A stretch of 64,000 nt of DNA, from contig CAWJUD010000002.1 in assembly GCA_963845975.1 (NCBI GenBank), forward strand, positions 1,302,001 to 1,366,000, read 5' to 3'. Positions 10,815-20,287 of this stretch are shown here, in pieces (within the stretch, counting starts at the first letter, position 1; the number at the start of each line of letters is the position of its first letter). The notes under the pieces were generated by a model that did no database searches, was not told where the DNA came from, and worked only from the letters and a program-made list of their open reading frames with translations. This stretch comes from JBEKIK01 sp963845975. GTDB lineage: Bacteria; Planctomycetota; Planctomycetia; Pirellulales; Thermoguttaceae. Position numbers and translations under genes: made by a program.

Positions 10815-12383
10815 TTAAGGGCGGCGCCAGCCTCCTTCGCAACCTTGGGTAAGCGAATCGGCTTCGGCCGGTCCCCATGAGCCCGGCGCATAGTTGGGAA
10901 AATTCGGCGGCGGCGCCGCTTGCCAGGCATCCAGGATGGGAGTGATGAATTCCCAGGAGGCCTCCAGCACGTCGGAGCGGATGAACAACGTCGGATCGCC
11001 GCGCAAGGCGTCAAATAGAAGTCGTTCATACGCATCCGGCAAAGTCTTGCCGAACGACTTGCCGTAATCGAACTCAAATCGCACGGGATGCAAATACACG
11101 TTCATGCCCGGCCGCATGGCGGAAAACGAGAGGCTGATTCCTTCATCGGGCTGGATGCGAAACACCAGCACGTTGGGCTGCATATCGGTAAGGTCGCAAA
11201 AATCGCCCACGCATTCCACCGTGCGGAACAGGCGCAGGGGCGGCAGTTTAAACTGAATTGCAATCTCGGTGACGTGCCTGGCCAAACGCTTGCCGGTCCG
11301 CAGCAGGAAGGGTATCCCGCTCCAGCGCCAATTTTCCAGTTCCACGCGCATAGCGATAAATGTTTCGGTATTCGAGTCGCGAGCCACCGCGTCTTCGTCG
11401 CGGTATGCGCGGACCGTCTCGCCCGCGATCGTGCCCGCCCCGTATTGCCCCCGAACAACCTTCCGGGCAACGATATTGCGAAGCAGCTTGAGCTTGGAAT
11501 CTTGAATGTCGCGGGCCTTTAGCGAGGCGGGGGGGTCCATGGCCACTAACGCCAAAAGCTGCAACAAGTGATTCTGAGCCACGTCGCGAATGGCGCCGGC
11601 ATGATCGTAATATGCGCCGCGCCGACCTTCCATACCGATTGTTTCGGCCACGGTGATCTGGACATGATCGACGTATTGGCGGTCCAAGAGCGGCTCGAAA
11701 ATCGCGTTGCCGAAGCGGAAGGCCAGCAGGTTCTGCACCGTTTCTTTTCCCAAGTAGTGGTCGATGCGATAAATCTGGTCCGGACGGAGGATGGACAAGA
11801 TTTGCTTGTCGAGATCCAAAGCGCTTTTCAGGTCGTGGCCGAACGGTTTCTCGACAACCACCCGTGCCCAGGGCGATTTCATGTCTTCATTGATTATCCC
11901 GACCCGGGCCACATCCCGGATGATCGGGCCGAAGTATTCGGGATCGGTAGCCAGATACACAAGGCGGTTGCCGGGCAGATTGTGCTCCGTCTCCAGCGTT
12001 TTGAGCCCTGCGGAAATACCCTTCATGCCATCGGCGGTGGAAAAATCGGCCCGATGGTAGAATACGTGATCCAAAAAGCCGTTCCAGACGCCGGGCGTCG
12101 CGGGCGAATCTTTGCGCGAGCCGGTTATGGCGGTCCGCATCTCTTCGCGGAACAGATCGTCGTTCTTGTCCCGCCGTCCGATGCCGACTATGGCAAACGA
12201 TTCCGGCAAAAATCGGGCATGCCAAAGACCGTAAAGCGCGGGCAGCAATTTTCGAGAGGTCAGGTCCCCGGTGGCCCCGAAAATGACGATAGTGAACGGA
12301 TCCGGTTTTTGTTCCTCTTGAAGGAATAAAGATTGGACCGGACTCGGCTTTGCCTCTTCATGAATGACGGTTGCGGTAGCCAT
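10815..12383 (-). CDS. zwf: Glucose-6-phosphate 1-dehydrogenase
   Basis: Oxidises glucose-6-phosphate to 6-phosphogluconolactone with NAD(P)+, the first step of the oxidative pentose phosphate pathway. The 522 residues fit the family. The nucleotide-binding motif GATGDLTSRKLLPALY is near residue 30, and the substrate-binding/active-site motif RIDHYLGKE is near 200. The ATG at 12383 is chosen for GGGAGG 8 bases upstream. It follows tal by about 15 bases, so the two are probably cotranscribed (pgl - tal - zwf). The C-terminus SLTQGCEGGWRRP is slightly longer than usual. Confidence 0.97.
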   Translation of the reverse strand: MATATVIHEEAKPSPVQSLFLQEEQKPDPFTIVIFGATGDLTSRKLLPALYGLWHARFLPESFAIVGIGRRDKNDDLFREEMRTAITGSRKDSPATPGVWNGFLDHVFYHRADFSTADGMKGISAGLKTLETEHNLPGNRLVYLATDPEYFGPIIRDVARVGIINEDMKSPWARVVVEKPFGHDLKSALDLDKQILSILRPDQIYRIDHYLGKETVQNLLAFRFGNAIFEPLLDRQYVDHVQITVAETIGMEGRRGAYYDHAGAIRDVAQNHLLQLLALVAMDPPASLKARDIQDSKLKLLRNIVARKVVRGQYGAGTIAGETVRAYRDEDAVARDSNTETFIAMRVELENWRWSGIPFLLRTGKRLARHVTEIAIQFKLPPLRLFRTVECVGDFCDLTDMQPNVLVFRIQPDEGISLSFSAMRPGMNVYLHPVRFEFDYGKSFGKTLPDAYERLLFDALRGDPTLFIRSDVLEASWEFITPILDAWQAAPPPNFPNYAPGSWGPAEADSLTQGCEGGWRRP

Positions 12384-12398
12384 AATCAATACCTCCCA

Positions 12399-13592
12399 TT
12401 ACTGCAAGTGCTTCCGTTTGTTTTCAACCGCTTCTAATAGGCGGTCGAACGATTCCGCGAACAGGCGCACTCCTTCGTCGAGGAGTTTTTTGGTGATCTC
12501 ATCCATGGATATGCCGACTTGGGCCAGGTTTTCCATGACTGTGCGGGCCTCGCCCAGGTTTTCTTCCAGGCTGGAGCGGGGACGCCCATGTTCGCGGAAG
12601 GCATCCATTGTGGCCGGCGGCATGGTGTTGACCGTGTCCCGGCCGATCAGTTCTTCCACGTAAAGCACGTCGCGATATTTGGGGTTTTTCGTGCTAGTGC
12701 TGGCCCACAGCAACCGCTGGACATGGGCGCCCTTTGCGGCAAGGGCCTGCCAGCGGGGGCTGCTGAGAATTTCCTTGAACTTCTGGTAGGTTAACTTTGC
12801 GTTGGCGACGGCCGTACGGCCCAGGATCGATTGCAGCCTGGTTTTTTCTTCCGCGCTTGTAGCGGCGGCAAGCCGTGGTTCCACGAGCGCGTCGACCGAC
12901 GTATCGATGCGGCTGACAAAGAAACTTGCCACGCTAGCCATCCGGCTCACGTCGCCTCGCCTGGAGTCAAGCTCTTCCAGGGCCTCGATGTAAGTCCCGG
13001 CGACTTGCTCGTACACCTTTTGGGAGAATAGCAGTGTAATATTGACGTTGATTCCCTCGGCAATGAGTTGCCGGATGGCGGGAAGGCCTTCGGGGGTGGC
13101 GGGGACCTTGATCAAAAGGTTTTCACGGGCGACCTCGTCCCAAAGCCGGTGCGCCTCGGCCACAGTGCCCTTGGCGTCATGTGCCAGGTAGGGCGAAACC
13201 TCCAGGCTCACGTACCCGTCCACGCGCCCAGTCCGCTCATATGTCGGTTGCAAAACGTCGGTGGCGTCTTTTATGTCTCTAATTGCAAGGCCTTCATATA
13301 ACGTCATGGCATCGCGGCCTTTGCATTTCGCGGCGCCGGCCAGGAAATCGTCGTAGTCCGTGCTGCCGGCGATCGCTTTTTCAAAAATCGAGGGATTGGA
13401 AGTAATGCCGCTCAATTGGTCCTCGGCAACCAGGCGTCGAAGTTCGCCGCCGGCGATCAATTGGCGGCGGATATAATCGAGCCAGAAGGATTGCCCGTAC
13501 TTTTGCAATTCCCTAAGCGGATTTCCGTCCCGGCCCGGCTGTTCGGAATCCCCGCCCCGCTGTTGGGGCTGTTGGTCTTTGAGCAATGTCAT
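12399..13592 (-). CDS. tal: Transaldolase
   Basis: Transfers a dihydroxyacetone unit between sugar phosphates in the non-oxidative pentose phosphate pathway. The 397 residues match the longer TalAB-type transaldolases found next to zwf. Visible motifs are SGITSNPSIFEKAI near residue 60, LIKVPATPEGLPAI with the Schiff-base Lys, GINVNITLLFS, and LLWASTSTKNPKY. The ATG at 13592 has GGAGG 8-9 bases upstream; longer in-frame extensions lack this. It sits between pgl and zwf on the same strand. Confidence 0.96.
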   Translation of the reverse strand: MTLLKDQQPQQRGGDSEQPGRDGNPLRELQKYGQSFWLDYIRRQLIAGGELRRLVAEDQLSGITSNPSIFEKAIAGSTDYDDFLAGAAKCKGRDAMTLYEGLAIRDIKDATDVLQPTYERTGRVDGYVSLEVSPYLAHDAKGTVAEAHRLWDEVARENLLIKVPATPEGLPAIRQLIAEGINVNITLLFSQKVYEQVAGTYIEALEELDSRRGDVSRMASVASFFVSRIDTSVDALVEPRLAAATSAEEKTRLQSILGRTAVANAKLTYQKFKEILSSPRWQALAAKGAHVQRLLWASTSTKNPKYRDVLYVEELIGRDTVNTMPPATMDAFREHGRPRSSLEENLGEARTVMENLAQVGISMDEITKKLLDEGVRLFAESFDRLLEAVENKRKHLQ

Positions 13593-13729
13593 AATGAGAT
13601 CCTCCGTGTTTTTATTGATACTCAGGAAAATTATGCCATGGCGCCGATGGTAAACCAAGCCAAGTCCATGGGATGCAACCCGTGGGCTTAATGACATTAT
13701 TTATATGAGAGACTCAATAGCCCCTGTTT

Positions 13730-14503
13730 TCAATACCTTTGCTTTAGTAATCGTGCCGCCTGATAATCGAAGAACCATATTGCCATGCCATCCACCGGCT
13801 GAACGCCCGCCGCCGGCCGATCCTCGCGAGGCGCCTGTCCTTCGAGAACGTCGCGCAGGGCGACGGCTTTGTCCTTGCCGGAAACCAGAAATACAACCTG
13901 CCGGGCCGCGTTAAGCACCGGATAGGTAAGGGTAATGCGGTCCACGGGCGGCGGCAAAATGCCCGGCGGAGTCCAGGTTACCCAAGCATCCGTCACATCT
14001 AAGGCATCGGCAAAGGGAAATAACGAGGCGGTATGTCCGTCGCTGCCCATGCCTAAGAATATCAAATCGAAGCGGGGTGGAATTGTGCGATCGGATATGG
14101 AGAAAAACTCGGCAATTTGTCGAGCATAGGCCGCCGCAGCTTCCGCCGCATTATGCACTTGGGTCGGCACTGGAAATACATTTGCGGAAGGGATTGGAAC
14201 CTGTGCGAGCAGGTTTCTTCGGACCATTCCGAAATTACTTCGCGGGTCTTGGGCGGGAACAAATCGTTCATCGCCGAAAAAGAGATATACGTGCGGCCAA
14301 TCTATTGCCGATGCCCGATCGGCCTGGGCCAATAAGGCGTACGTCTTTTCCGGCGTAGACCCGCCGGAAAGCACAAAAGTGAATCGCCTTCGTCGGGCAA
14401 TGGCATCACGCGCAGCTTGAATTACAAGGTCCGCTGCTTTTACCGCCAAGTCGGAAGAGTCGCCGCACATGTTGACAATCAGCGGCGCCGTATGTGTTCC
14501 CAT
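13730..14503 (-). CDS. pgl: 6-phosphogluconolactonase (DevB/SOL type)
   Basis: Hydrolyses 6-phosphogluconolactone, the product of Zwf. The 257 residues carry the family motifs FVLSGGSTPEKTYALLA, VYLFFGDERFVP with DPRSNFGMVRRNLL, and IFLGMGSDGHTASLFP, and end with ITLTYPVLNAARQVVFLVSG. The ATG at 14503 is taken as the start; a TTG at 14530 is an in-frame alternative and neither has a clear ribosome-binding site. First gene of the pgl - tal - zwf block, with 137 bases before tal. Confidence 0.95.
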   Translation of the reverse strand: MGTHTAPLIVNMCGDSSDLAVKAADLVIQAARDAIARRRRFTFVLSGGSTPEKTYALLAQADRASAIDWPHVYLFFGDERFVPAQDPRSNFGMVRRNLLAQVPIPSANVFPVPTQVHNAAEAAAAYARQIAEFFSISDRTIPPRFDLIFLGMGSDGHTASLFPFADALDVTDAWVTWTPPGILPPPVDRITLTYPVLNAARQVVFLVSGKDKAVALRDVLEGQAPREDRPAAGVQPVDGMAIWFFDYQAARLLKQRY

Positions 14504-14922
14504 TATGTTTACGACCGTTTTTAATAACAAACTATCCGAGGCCGATTGCCCCCGCTTTCAGCCGATAATTCCTTCACTATATCACCCGGGATATCGGATA
14601 CAATTACCCCACCTAATTCTACGGGAGTTGGCAAGTCAAGTTATAGGCACTTGCCGGGGGTAAAAGGATATTATAGAAAAATCGAAGCCCCGGGCCGGGG
14701 CTTTGGTCGTTTCCTGGCCTAACTGAAGGTCCATATATTCCATTGTTATGTAGCAAAAAACGCTTTCTATTTAAGAGACTATCTGTTAAGGTAGTAGGAA
14801 TATTCCCGATGTGAAGCGGACTATCGATGTCTTGCGCCAGGGGGATGAATAACATAACCTGACTGTTGCGCGTCGCCTTAGAAGTTAGAGACTTCGAGAA
14901 CTACGGTCGGGAGAAAATGCCG
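14504..14922. other. Divergent intergenic region with a GC-rich hairpin
   Basis: It separates pgl (minus) from the PEP-CTERM gene (plus) and should contain both promoters. AAGCCCC-gggcc-GGGGCTT at 14685-14703 forms a 7-bp hairpin flanked by A-rich and T-containing sequence. In a divergent region it is not obviously a terminator. I see nothing else definite. Confidence 0.4.
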
Positions 14923-17482
14923 ATGCGTGTTTTGCCGTTCATAGACGGGCGTGATGGTTCAATTAAAACCGCCTCGCAAGGGGCAGCCAAGCCCTTGGTT
15001 TGTTACACGGTTTTTTTCGATTGGTCATTGTATTGCGTTGGTTTGTGCGTGTTCGCCGTATGTCTCTCGGCCAATGCTCAAACCGTAAGGACTATCGGGC
15101 CGTTTGACGTAAGTTTTTACAACATCGGCGATCCAAGCGATGGAGTCGGTACAAGCGACCAGAATTGGACCGGCCCTGAAATCGAAGATATTACCTCTTG
15201 CATCGCTACTTGGGCCAGTCGCATAACCAATCCTCCGGGTCGGCAAGTCGAATTGCATTTGTTTTGGAAAAACTTAGGCAGCGGCATCCTTGGCCAGACT
15301 TTAAATCCCAGCGTCGGCAACGGCACTACTAGTTGGAGCGATACCGAATATGTTTGGCGTTCGGGCGTTAATCTATCGGCTTCTCAAAGTTACGATGCCA
15401 GAATCTCGCTCAGTATCAGTAAGGGCATAAACTGGAACGTCGGCTCACAAACACCCTCTTCCAGTCAGTACGATCTTCGCAGCGTTATCACCCATGAACT
15501 CGGCCACACCTTGGGTTTTGATTCCACCTATCAGCCGCCTCCCGCGGATATCTTCTCGTCCATTGGACTTAGCGAATGGGACAAAAATCTGAGAGATAGC
15601 GCGGGCAATCAGCCCGTGGCGGGCGGAACCGGGACGCCCCATAATTTCAATCAAGTGGACAATCCGGTCTATTTTACCGGCTCTAACGCCGAGGCGATCT
15701 ACGGCGGCCAAGTTCCTGTTTACGCGCCCGATCCTTATCAAAACGGTTCCAGCCTGTCGCATCTCGACCAGACTTTACTTCCCAATGCCTTGATGCGGCC
15801 CGCATTCGGCGCCGGAGGCGTTACCCGGGCGCCCTTGCCTTTGGAATGGGCAATCATGCAGGATTTAGGCTGGACGGTGGTTGGGATCAAGAATTGGACC
15901 AAGGGCGCCGGTACGCTGAATTGGAGCGACACGGCAAACTGGGGCCCCAGCGGCTTGCCCGACTCAACCTGGAACGTGACATTCTCCAGTACCGGCCTGA
16001 CCAATGGCGATACGCTGAATATGGGCGGCGACCGGACGATCAATGCACTGACCATCGACAGCTCCGTCAATTTCACTATCGGCGGCGGGTCCGGCACATT
16101 GACCTTGAATAGCGGATATATCACGCGAACGGCCGCCTCGTCGGGGACGCAAACAATCGCCCAGCCCTTGACTGTCAGCGCAAACACTGTCATCGCAAAC
16201 ACGGTCTGGGATATTTCCGGTTCCGGCAAGTTAACGATCGCGGGTTCTTTAACCGCGACCAACTCTATAACCTCTATAACCAAAATAGGCACCGGAATGG
16301 TCGTGCTTGCCGGAACCAGCACCGTGCCTGGTACTTTAAATATCGACGACGGCGATTTCACACTCAATAACGGCGGCACATTGACCGTGGGCAACATCGC
16401 CGGCGCCGGCGGCGCGCTGAACTTCGACGGCGGCACACTGAACCTTACCGGTACAAACAACCTGCATCTTTATGGGATCCGCGTGGGCAAGGATAATACC
16501 GGGACTTTTACCCTTCTGCCCGGAAAGACATTGACCGCCGACGTGTTTCTGACTATCGGCCGCGACAACGGCGGACAAAACACCTTCACCAACCAAGGCG
16601 GTACTGTAAACGCCGCCACTAAAATAGTAATCGGCACCGATCCCGGTTCCTACGGTCATTACATTCAGCAATCCAGCCCCAGCGATCCCTTGCCGATTAC
16701 CAATGTCGGTACAACTTATGTCGGCTCGTATATCGGCACTAGCGGCGGTGTAGGACTGCTTGAAATGAAAAGCGGGACCTTTACAGCGTCCATTATTGAG
16801 GCGGGTTATACGGGCAGCGGAACGTTCACCCAGTCCGGGGGCACTGTAACGGTAAGCGGAGGTTTGGATATCGCCTACCAAGCACAAGGAACTTACAATC
16901 TTACCGGCGGGACATTGCTTCTAAGCAGCTTAACAAAGGGCACGGGCGCAGCGGTCTTCAACTTCGGCGGCGGGGTGATGAAAGTCTCCACTTCCTCCAC
17001 TTCCTTCACTTCTAATGTTCCTCTGACTCTCACCGGCATCAACGGCGACGCCACGATTGATACCCAGAGCAACACCGTTACCCTTTCCGGGGCCCTGTCC
17101 GGCAACGGCGGATTAAAGAAACTTGGCACAGGCGCAGCTTAGGCTGTCATCTACAAGCTCGGCCGGCTACTTGGGCGCCACCACAGTTTCGGCCGGTCAA
17201 CTGCAACTTTATGAATCCGCGGCTAACCTGAATGCGATCGCCGGTCTGGGAACTCTGGTAGTAGGCAATGGTGTGAGCCACACCACACTCACGGCCGACA
17301 GTATCAATATCAGCATGCTCGCGATTGGCGCCGGCTCGACGGTCACAATAAATGCTTTATCCGGCGGCTTCCAATCCCTTTCAACCGGCTTGAATCCAGT
17401 GCCCGAACCATCCACTGGCGCCCTTTTGCTCCTCGCCTTGTTAATCGTCGTACTCTACCGCCGGCACAGATCTACAATTTGA
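14923..17482 (+). CDS. PEP-CTERM surface protein with matrixin-like zinc motif, one frameshift
   Basis: About 852 residues after bridging a frameshift near 17135 (one extra base; KLGTGA then continues as LRLSSTSSAGYLGATT in the next frame). There is an N-terminal signal segment (SLYCVGLCVFAVCLSANA). A metalloprotease-like domain contains HELGHTLGFD near residue 205, an HEXXHXXGXXD pattern in which Asp stands where matrixins have a third His. Gly/Thr/Asn-rich beta-repeat segments of the autotransporter-associated type follow. The C-terminus has a VPEPST sorting motif, a hydrophobic helix and a basic tail (PEP-CTERM signal). Likely exported and anchored through an exosortase. The ATG at 14923 has GGGAG 9 bases upstream. 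Protease activity is inferred only from the motif. Confidence 0.72.
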
Positions 17483-17505
17483 AATTTGCAGTTTTCAATT
17501 TACTC

Positions 17506-17558
17506 GTTCCCACGCTCCGGCGTGGGAACACACATTGAAGACAGTCCGGCGTGGGAAC
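17506..17558. repeat. Interspersed palindrome, TTCCCACGC family
   Basis: 17506-17529 is a perfect 24-base palindrome: GTTCCCACGCTC read out to its complement. A half copy (CCGGCGTGGGAAC) follows at 17545-17558. The same palindrome is at 45448-45471 and a degenerate form is at 46802-46824. It lies between two converging genes, just after the PEP-CTERM stop codon. Confidence 0.75.
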
Positions 17559-17605
17559 AATGATTTTTACCCTCCCGACAAAAGTGTCACGGCAAAATCC
17601 CTTCC

Positions 17606-17684
17606 CCCATCATCCCTCCTCCTTCATCCCTCCTCCTTCATCCCTCATCCTTCATCCCTCATCCTTCATCCCTTCATCCTTCCT
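17606..17684. repeat. Short tandem repeat of CATCCYTC units
   Basis: Imperfect tandem copies of TCATCCCTCATCCT and TCATCCCTCCTCCT. The array overlaps the end of the thioesterase gene on the minus strand, where it encodes its last residues KDEGMKDEG. Confidence 0.75.
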
Positions 17685-18062
17685 CGACATCCACTCCGGC
17701 ACCCTTTGGATCTTGCCCTGGCGATCGACCACGGCCAGCGTAACGTGGCCCGTGGCCAGGCGTTCGTTGCCGCGGAACAGTTCGTATTGGTGCTCGATTT
17801 TGGCCTCGGTTACCCGGGTGATGGTGGTCCTCAACCTCAACAGGTCGTCATAGCGAGCGGGGCGGTGGTAGCGGCATTCGGCCTTGACTACCACCACCAA
17901 CTGGCCGGCTTCTTCCATTTTCCGGTAGTTTCCACCCGATGCCCGGAGCATTTCGGTCCGCCCTATTTCAAAATAGGTAAAATAGTGGGCATGGTGTAAT
18001 AGGCCCATTGGGTCGCTTTCCTCGTAGCGGACGCGAATTTCGATTTCGTGTTGGGTAAGCAT
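17652..18062 (-). CDS. Acyl-CoA thioesterase, hotdog fold (YbgC/FadM type)
   Basis: Predicted to hydrolyse acyl-CoA thioesters in the cytoplasm. It is 136 residues long. The hotdog signature RVRYEESDPMGLLHHAHYFT contains the catalytic-region Asp, followed by YFEIGRTEMLR and the central strand VVVKAECRYHRPARYDDLL. The ATG at 18062 has AGGGAG about 9 bases upstream; a longer in-frame extension to 18167 lacks family similarity. The last residues come from the adjacent short tandem repeat, so the C-terminus may vary in length among strains. Substrate unknown. It diverges from the ACT-domain gene. Confidence 0.85.
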   Translation of the reverse strand: MLTQHEIEIRVRYEESDPMGLLHHAHYFTYFEIGRTEMLRASGGNYRKMEEAGQLVVVVKAECRYHRPARYDDLLRLRTTITRVTEAKIEHQYELFRGNERLATGHVTLAVVDRQGKIQRVPEWMSRKDEGMKDEG

Positions 18063-18197
18063 TTTAGCTACTCCCTGTTGACGGAACTTATCATCAGGAA
18101 TATAGTTACGTATTGTGCTATCAAAGCCGTCTAGCCCTTTTCTTTGCGAGTGACGCTTATGAGCCATGAAGGATCCGCAGGCGTAAGTTCTTCAACC

Positions 18198-18647
18198 ATG
18201 CGGGGCCGCAATTATCCCGCAATTCGGCAGTTTACCGTTTTTCTTGAGAATCGGGTAGGAAAGCTGCTGGAAGTTATTCGCCGCTTCGAGACCAGCCGCG
18301 TAAAGATCGTGGCCATCTCCATCTCCGACGCCGCCGAATGCGCATTCGCCCGTTTTCTTTTCAGCCATCCCGAGCAAGGCCGAGAGATCCTGGAACGGGC
18401 AGGATTGGCGATAGTCGAAAGCGACCTGATTGGCCTGGAACTGCCCGACTCCCCTCAACCGCTGCTGGAAATCTGCACTGCGTTGCTCCAAGCCGAGGTG
18501 AATATCATCCAAGCCTATCCCTTGCTGGTTCCACCCCGCGGCCACGCGGCAGTGGCGCTGATGGTCGACAACATCGAAATGGGCCAAGAAACACTGGCCG
18601 CCAAAGGCTTCAGGATGCTCACCGAAAACGACCTCATGGAAGAATAA
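18198..18647 (+). CDS. ACT-domain protein
   Basis: About 149 residues with two ACT-like halves. The first begins IRQFTVFLENRVGKLLEVI and the second includes AEVNIIQAYPLLVPPRG. ACT domains bind small ligands, often amino acids, and regulate enzymes. This is a stand-alone regulator-like protein with no fused catalytic domain. The start is uncertain: ATG 18198 directly precedes the conserved part, but ATG 18159 is also in frame and neither has a good ribosome-binding site. No pathway is suggested by the neighbours. Confidence 0.75.
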   Translation: MRGRNYPAIRQFTVFLENRVGKLLEVIRRFETSRVKIVAISISDAAECAFARFLFSHPEQGREILERAGLAIVESDLIGLELPDSPQPLLEICTALLQAEVNIIQAYPLLVPPRGHAAVALMVDNIEMGQETLAAKGFRMLTENDLMEE

Positions 18648-19625
18648 GTTTAAATAATTTAGCTCTGTAGACCTAATGAGTTGTGTATTCTGTGTACGGA
18701 ATTTGGAATTCTTTTCAAGTTGGGGAACAAACTGCGATTTTTCCACGTTCGCCTCATGGCTTGATGGGTCTTCTTGCCGGCTGGGAATTTTTTTGGTCAA
18801 CATAGTTCGATTTTTCCACGATTGATCCCTGTCATTTACCGCCTCTTGATGTTTATGTGAGCGTACGGGAACTATCTATTGCGAGACTAAGTCTAACGAA
18901 GTGGTTGGCACAATTTCAAGTCAGAAAAGTATTATTTTGTCACCTGTCTGACAATAATGTGAAAGACAAAGAATACCGACACTTTTTTTCTTTCTATATT
19001 TTACCTGGAGCCGTTTTATATAACACCAGCAGATGCCATTTCTGCCTTGCCCACACCATTGCCACGCTCAACTCCCCTCGCCGGGCACCGACGGGCATTA
19101 TCGGGCACCGATGCGCAGCATTGGTCGGCATGGTCGGTTGGTCGCGGGAGAGGGGCAGGGGGTGAGGGTGAAGCGCCGTCTGGTAGTGATAGAATGGTTA
19201 ACAACCTCTATCTGTTAATCTACCCGACGTAATGGCGAAGTGAAGAAAAAGTTAATGATAACAATTAACTTCGATAGATTTACTATCAGAATGGCAAAGC
19301 CGCAATAAGCAAAAAACGTAAATATAATACCTTTATGCTTTAAGTAACCCGATTGAAGAACAATCAAGGCCACCCACATATATTGACAATTTACGCCAAC
19401 CCGCTAAACTGAGGGGAACGATTTGTATCGTGCATTCTCAGAAAGAAATAGTCGTTAGAATGCTTATTTATTGGTTTCGCATGATGATGCCAGATTAATT
19501 TTGGTTGTTTTTTGAGACCTTGCTGGGGAACCCCCATCAATCGCGTTTTGAAATGGATGAAGAACTACTAACGACTTTAGTTGTTCACCGCAGAGATACC
19601 TAATTGCTGCTAAGGAGCAGTTAAC
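18648..19625. other. Long non-coding stretch upstream of the ABC-3C island
   Basis: Nearly 1 kb without a convincing gene. It is AT-rich over much of its length. A fragment at 19050-19170 resembles the CTCGCCGGGCACCG / GAGGGGCAGGGGGTGAGGG filler common in these genomes. The promoter of the ABC-3C operon should be in the last 200 bases. Confidence 0.4.
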
Positions 19626-19996
19626 ATGGCTAAAAAGCGGGAATCAACGAGAATCGCTGCAAAAAGACGATCAGCGAGCGTTCCGGATTCTTACCGAGGT
19701 TTCTCTCTCCAGGCAACCCGTTTTCTCTTTTACCTGCTGAAAGCTAAACAAGACGACATTATAAGCCTTGAATACTTCGAAGACGTGGGAGTCGAAGAGT
19801 TGGATGGCACCATATTGGCGGAGCAGGACAAAAGCTATCTTTCTAGCAATCCATTGAGTGATCGTTCAGTCGTATTTTGGAAGACATTTCGCAACTGGGT
19901 CGATGCTGCAGATACCGGTTATACTGGACCCCGAAAAATGGACCACGAAAATTGATAGATTAGATGTACTCATGGTCCGAATGGAGGGAGTCCGAG

Positions 19997-20287
19997 ATGG
20001 GAGCGAAACGACGGAGGATCGAGTCCTCGCTAAAGGCGAAGGCGGCGTTGGCGGCGGTGCGTGGAGACCGCACTACGAGCGAACTGGCGTCGCAATTCGG
20101 CGTGCATCCGACGCAGATTGGCTACTGGAAGAAGCGATTGTTGGAAGGGGCGGGCGAACTGTTTTCGGATGATCGTCGCCGGGAGAGCCAGGAGCAGGAG
20201 GCGTTGATCGCCGACTTGTACGAGCAGATCGGCCGCTTGCAGATGGAGCTGGCGTGGTTGAAAAAAAAAGTTGCCCGACTCGATTGA
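19997..20287 (+). CDS. IS3-family OrfA (helix-turn-helix protein), copy 1
   Basis: 96 residues. It binds the IS ends: the helix-turn-helix part is TTSELASQFGVHPTQIGYWK, followed by a leucine-zipper-like helix (ALIADLYEQIGRLQMELAWL) used for dimerisation in this family. The ATG at 19997 has GGAGGGAG 6 bases upstream; an ATG at 19964 is an alternative. The 3' end overlaps orfB by 17 bases at a run of nine A (20261-20269), the probable site of frameshifting. Confidence 0.88.
   Translation: MGAKRRRIESSLKAKAALAAVRGDRTTSELASQFGVHPTQIGYWKKRLLEGAGELFSDDRRRESQEQEALIADLYEQIGRLQMELAWLKKKVARLD

Noticed and set aside
11568..12329. Open frame on the plus strand opposite zwf
   Set aside because: It lies wholly inside zwf, has no ribosome-binding site and no family motif.
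14685..14703. Intrinsic terminator from the AAGCCCC/GGGGCTT hairpin
   Set aside because: It lies between diverging genes, where no transcript should end, and lacks a proper U-run.
15738..16460. 240-codon open frame antisense to the PEP-CTERM gene
   Set aside because: Low-complexity Pro/Val-rich translation produced by the Gly/Thr repeats of the real gene.
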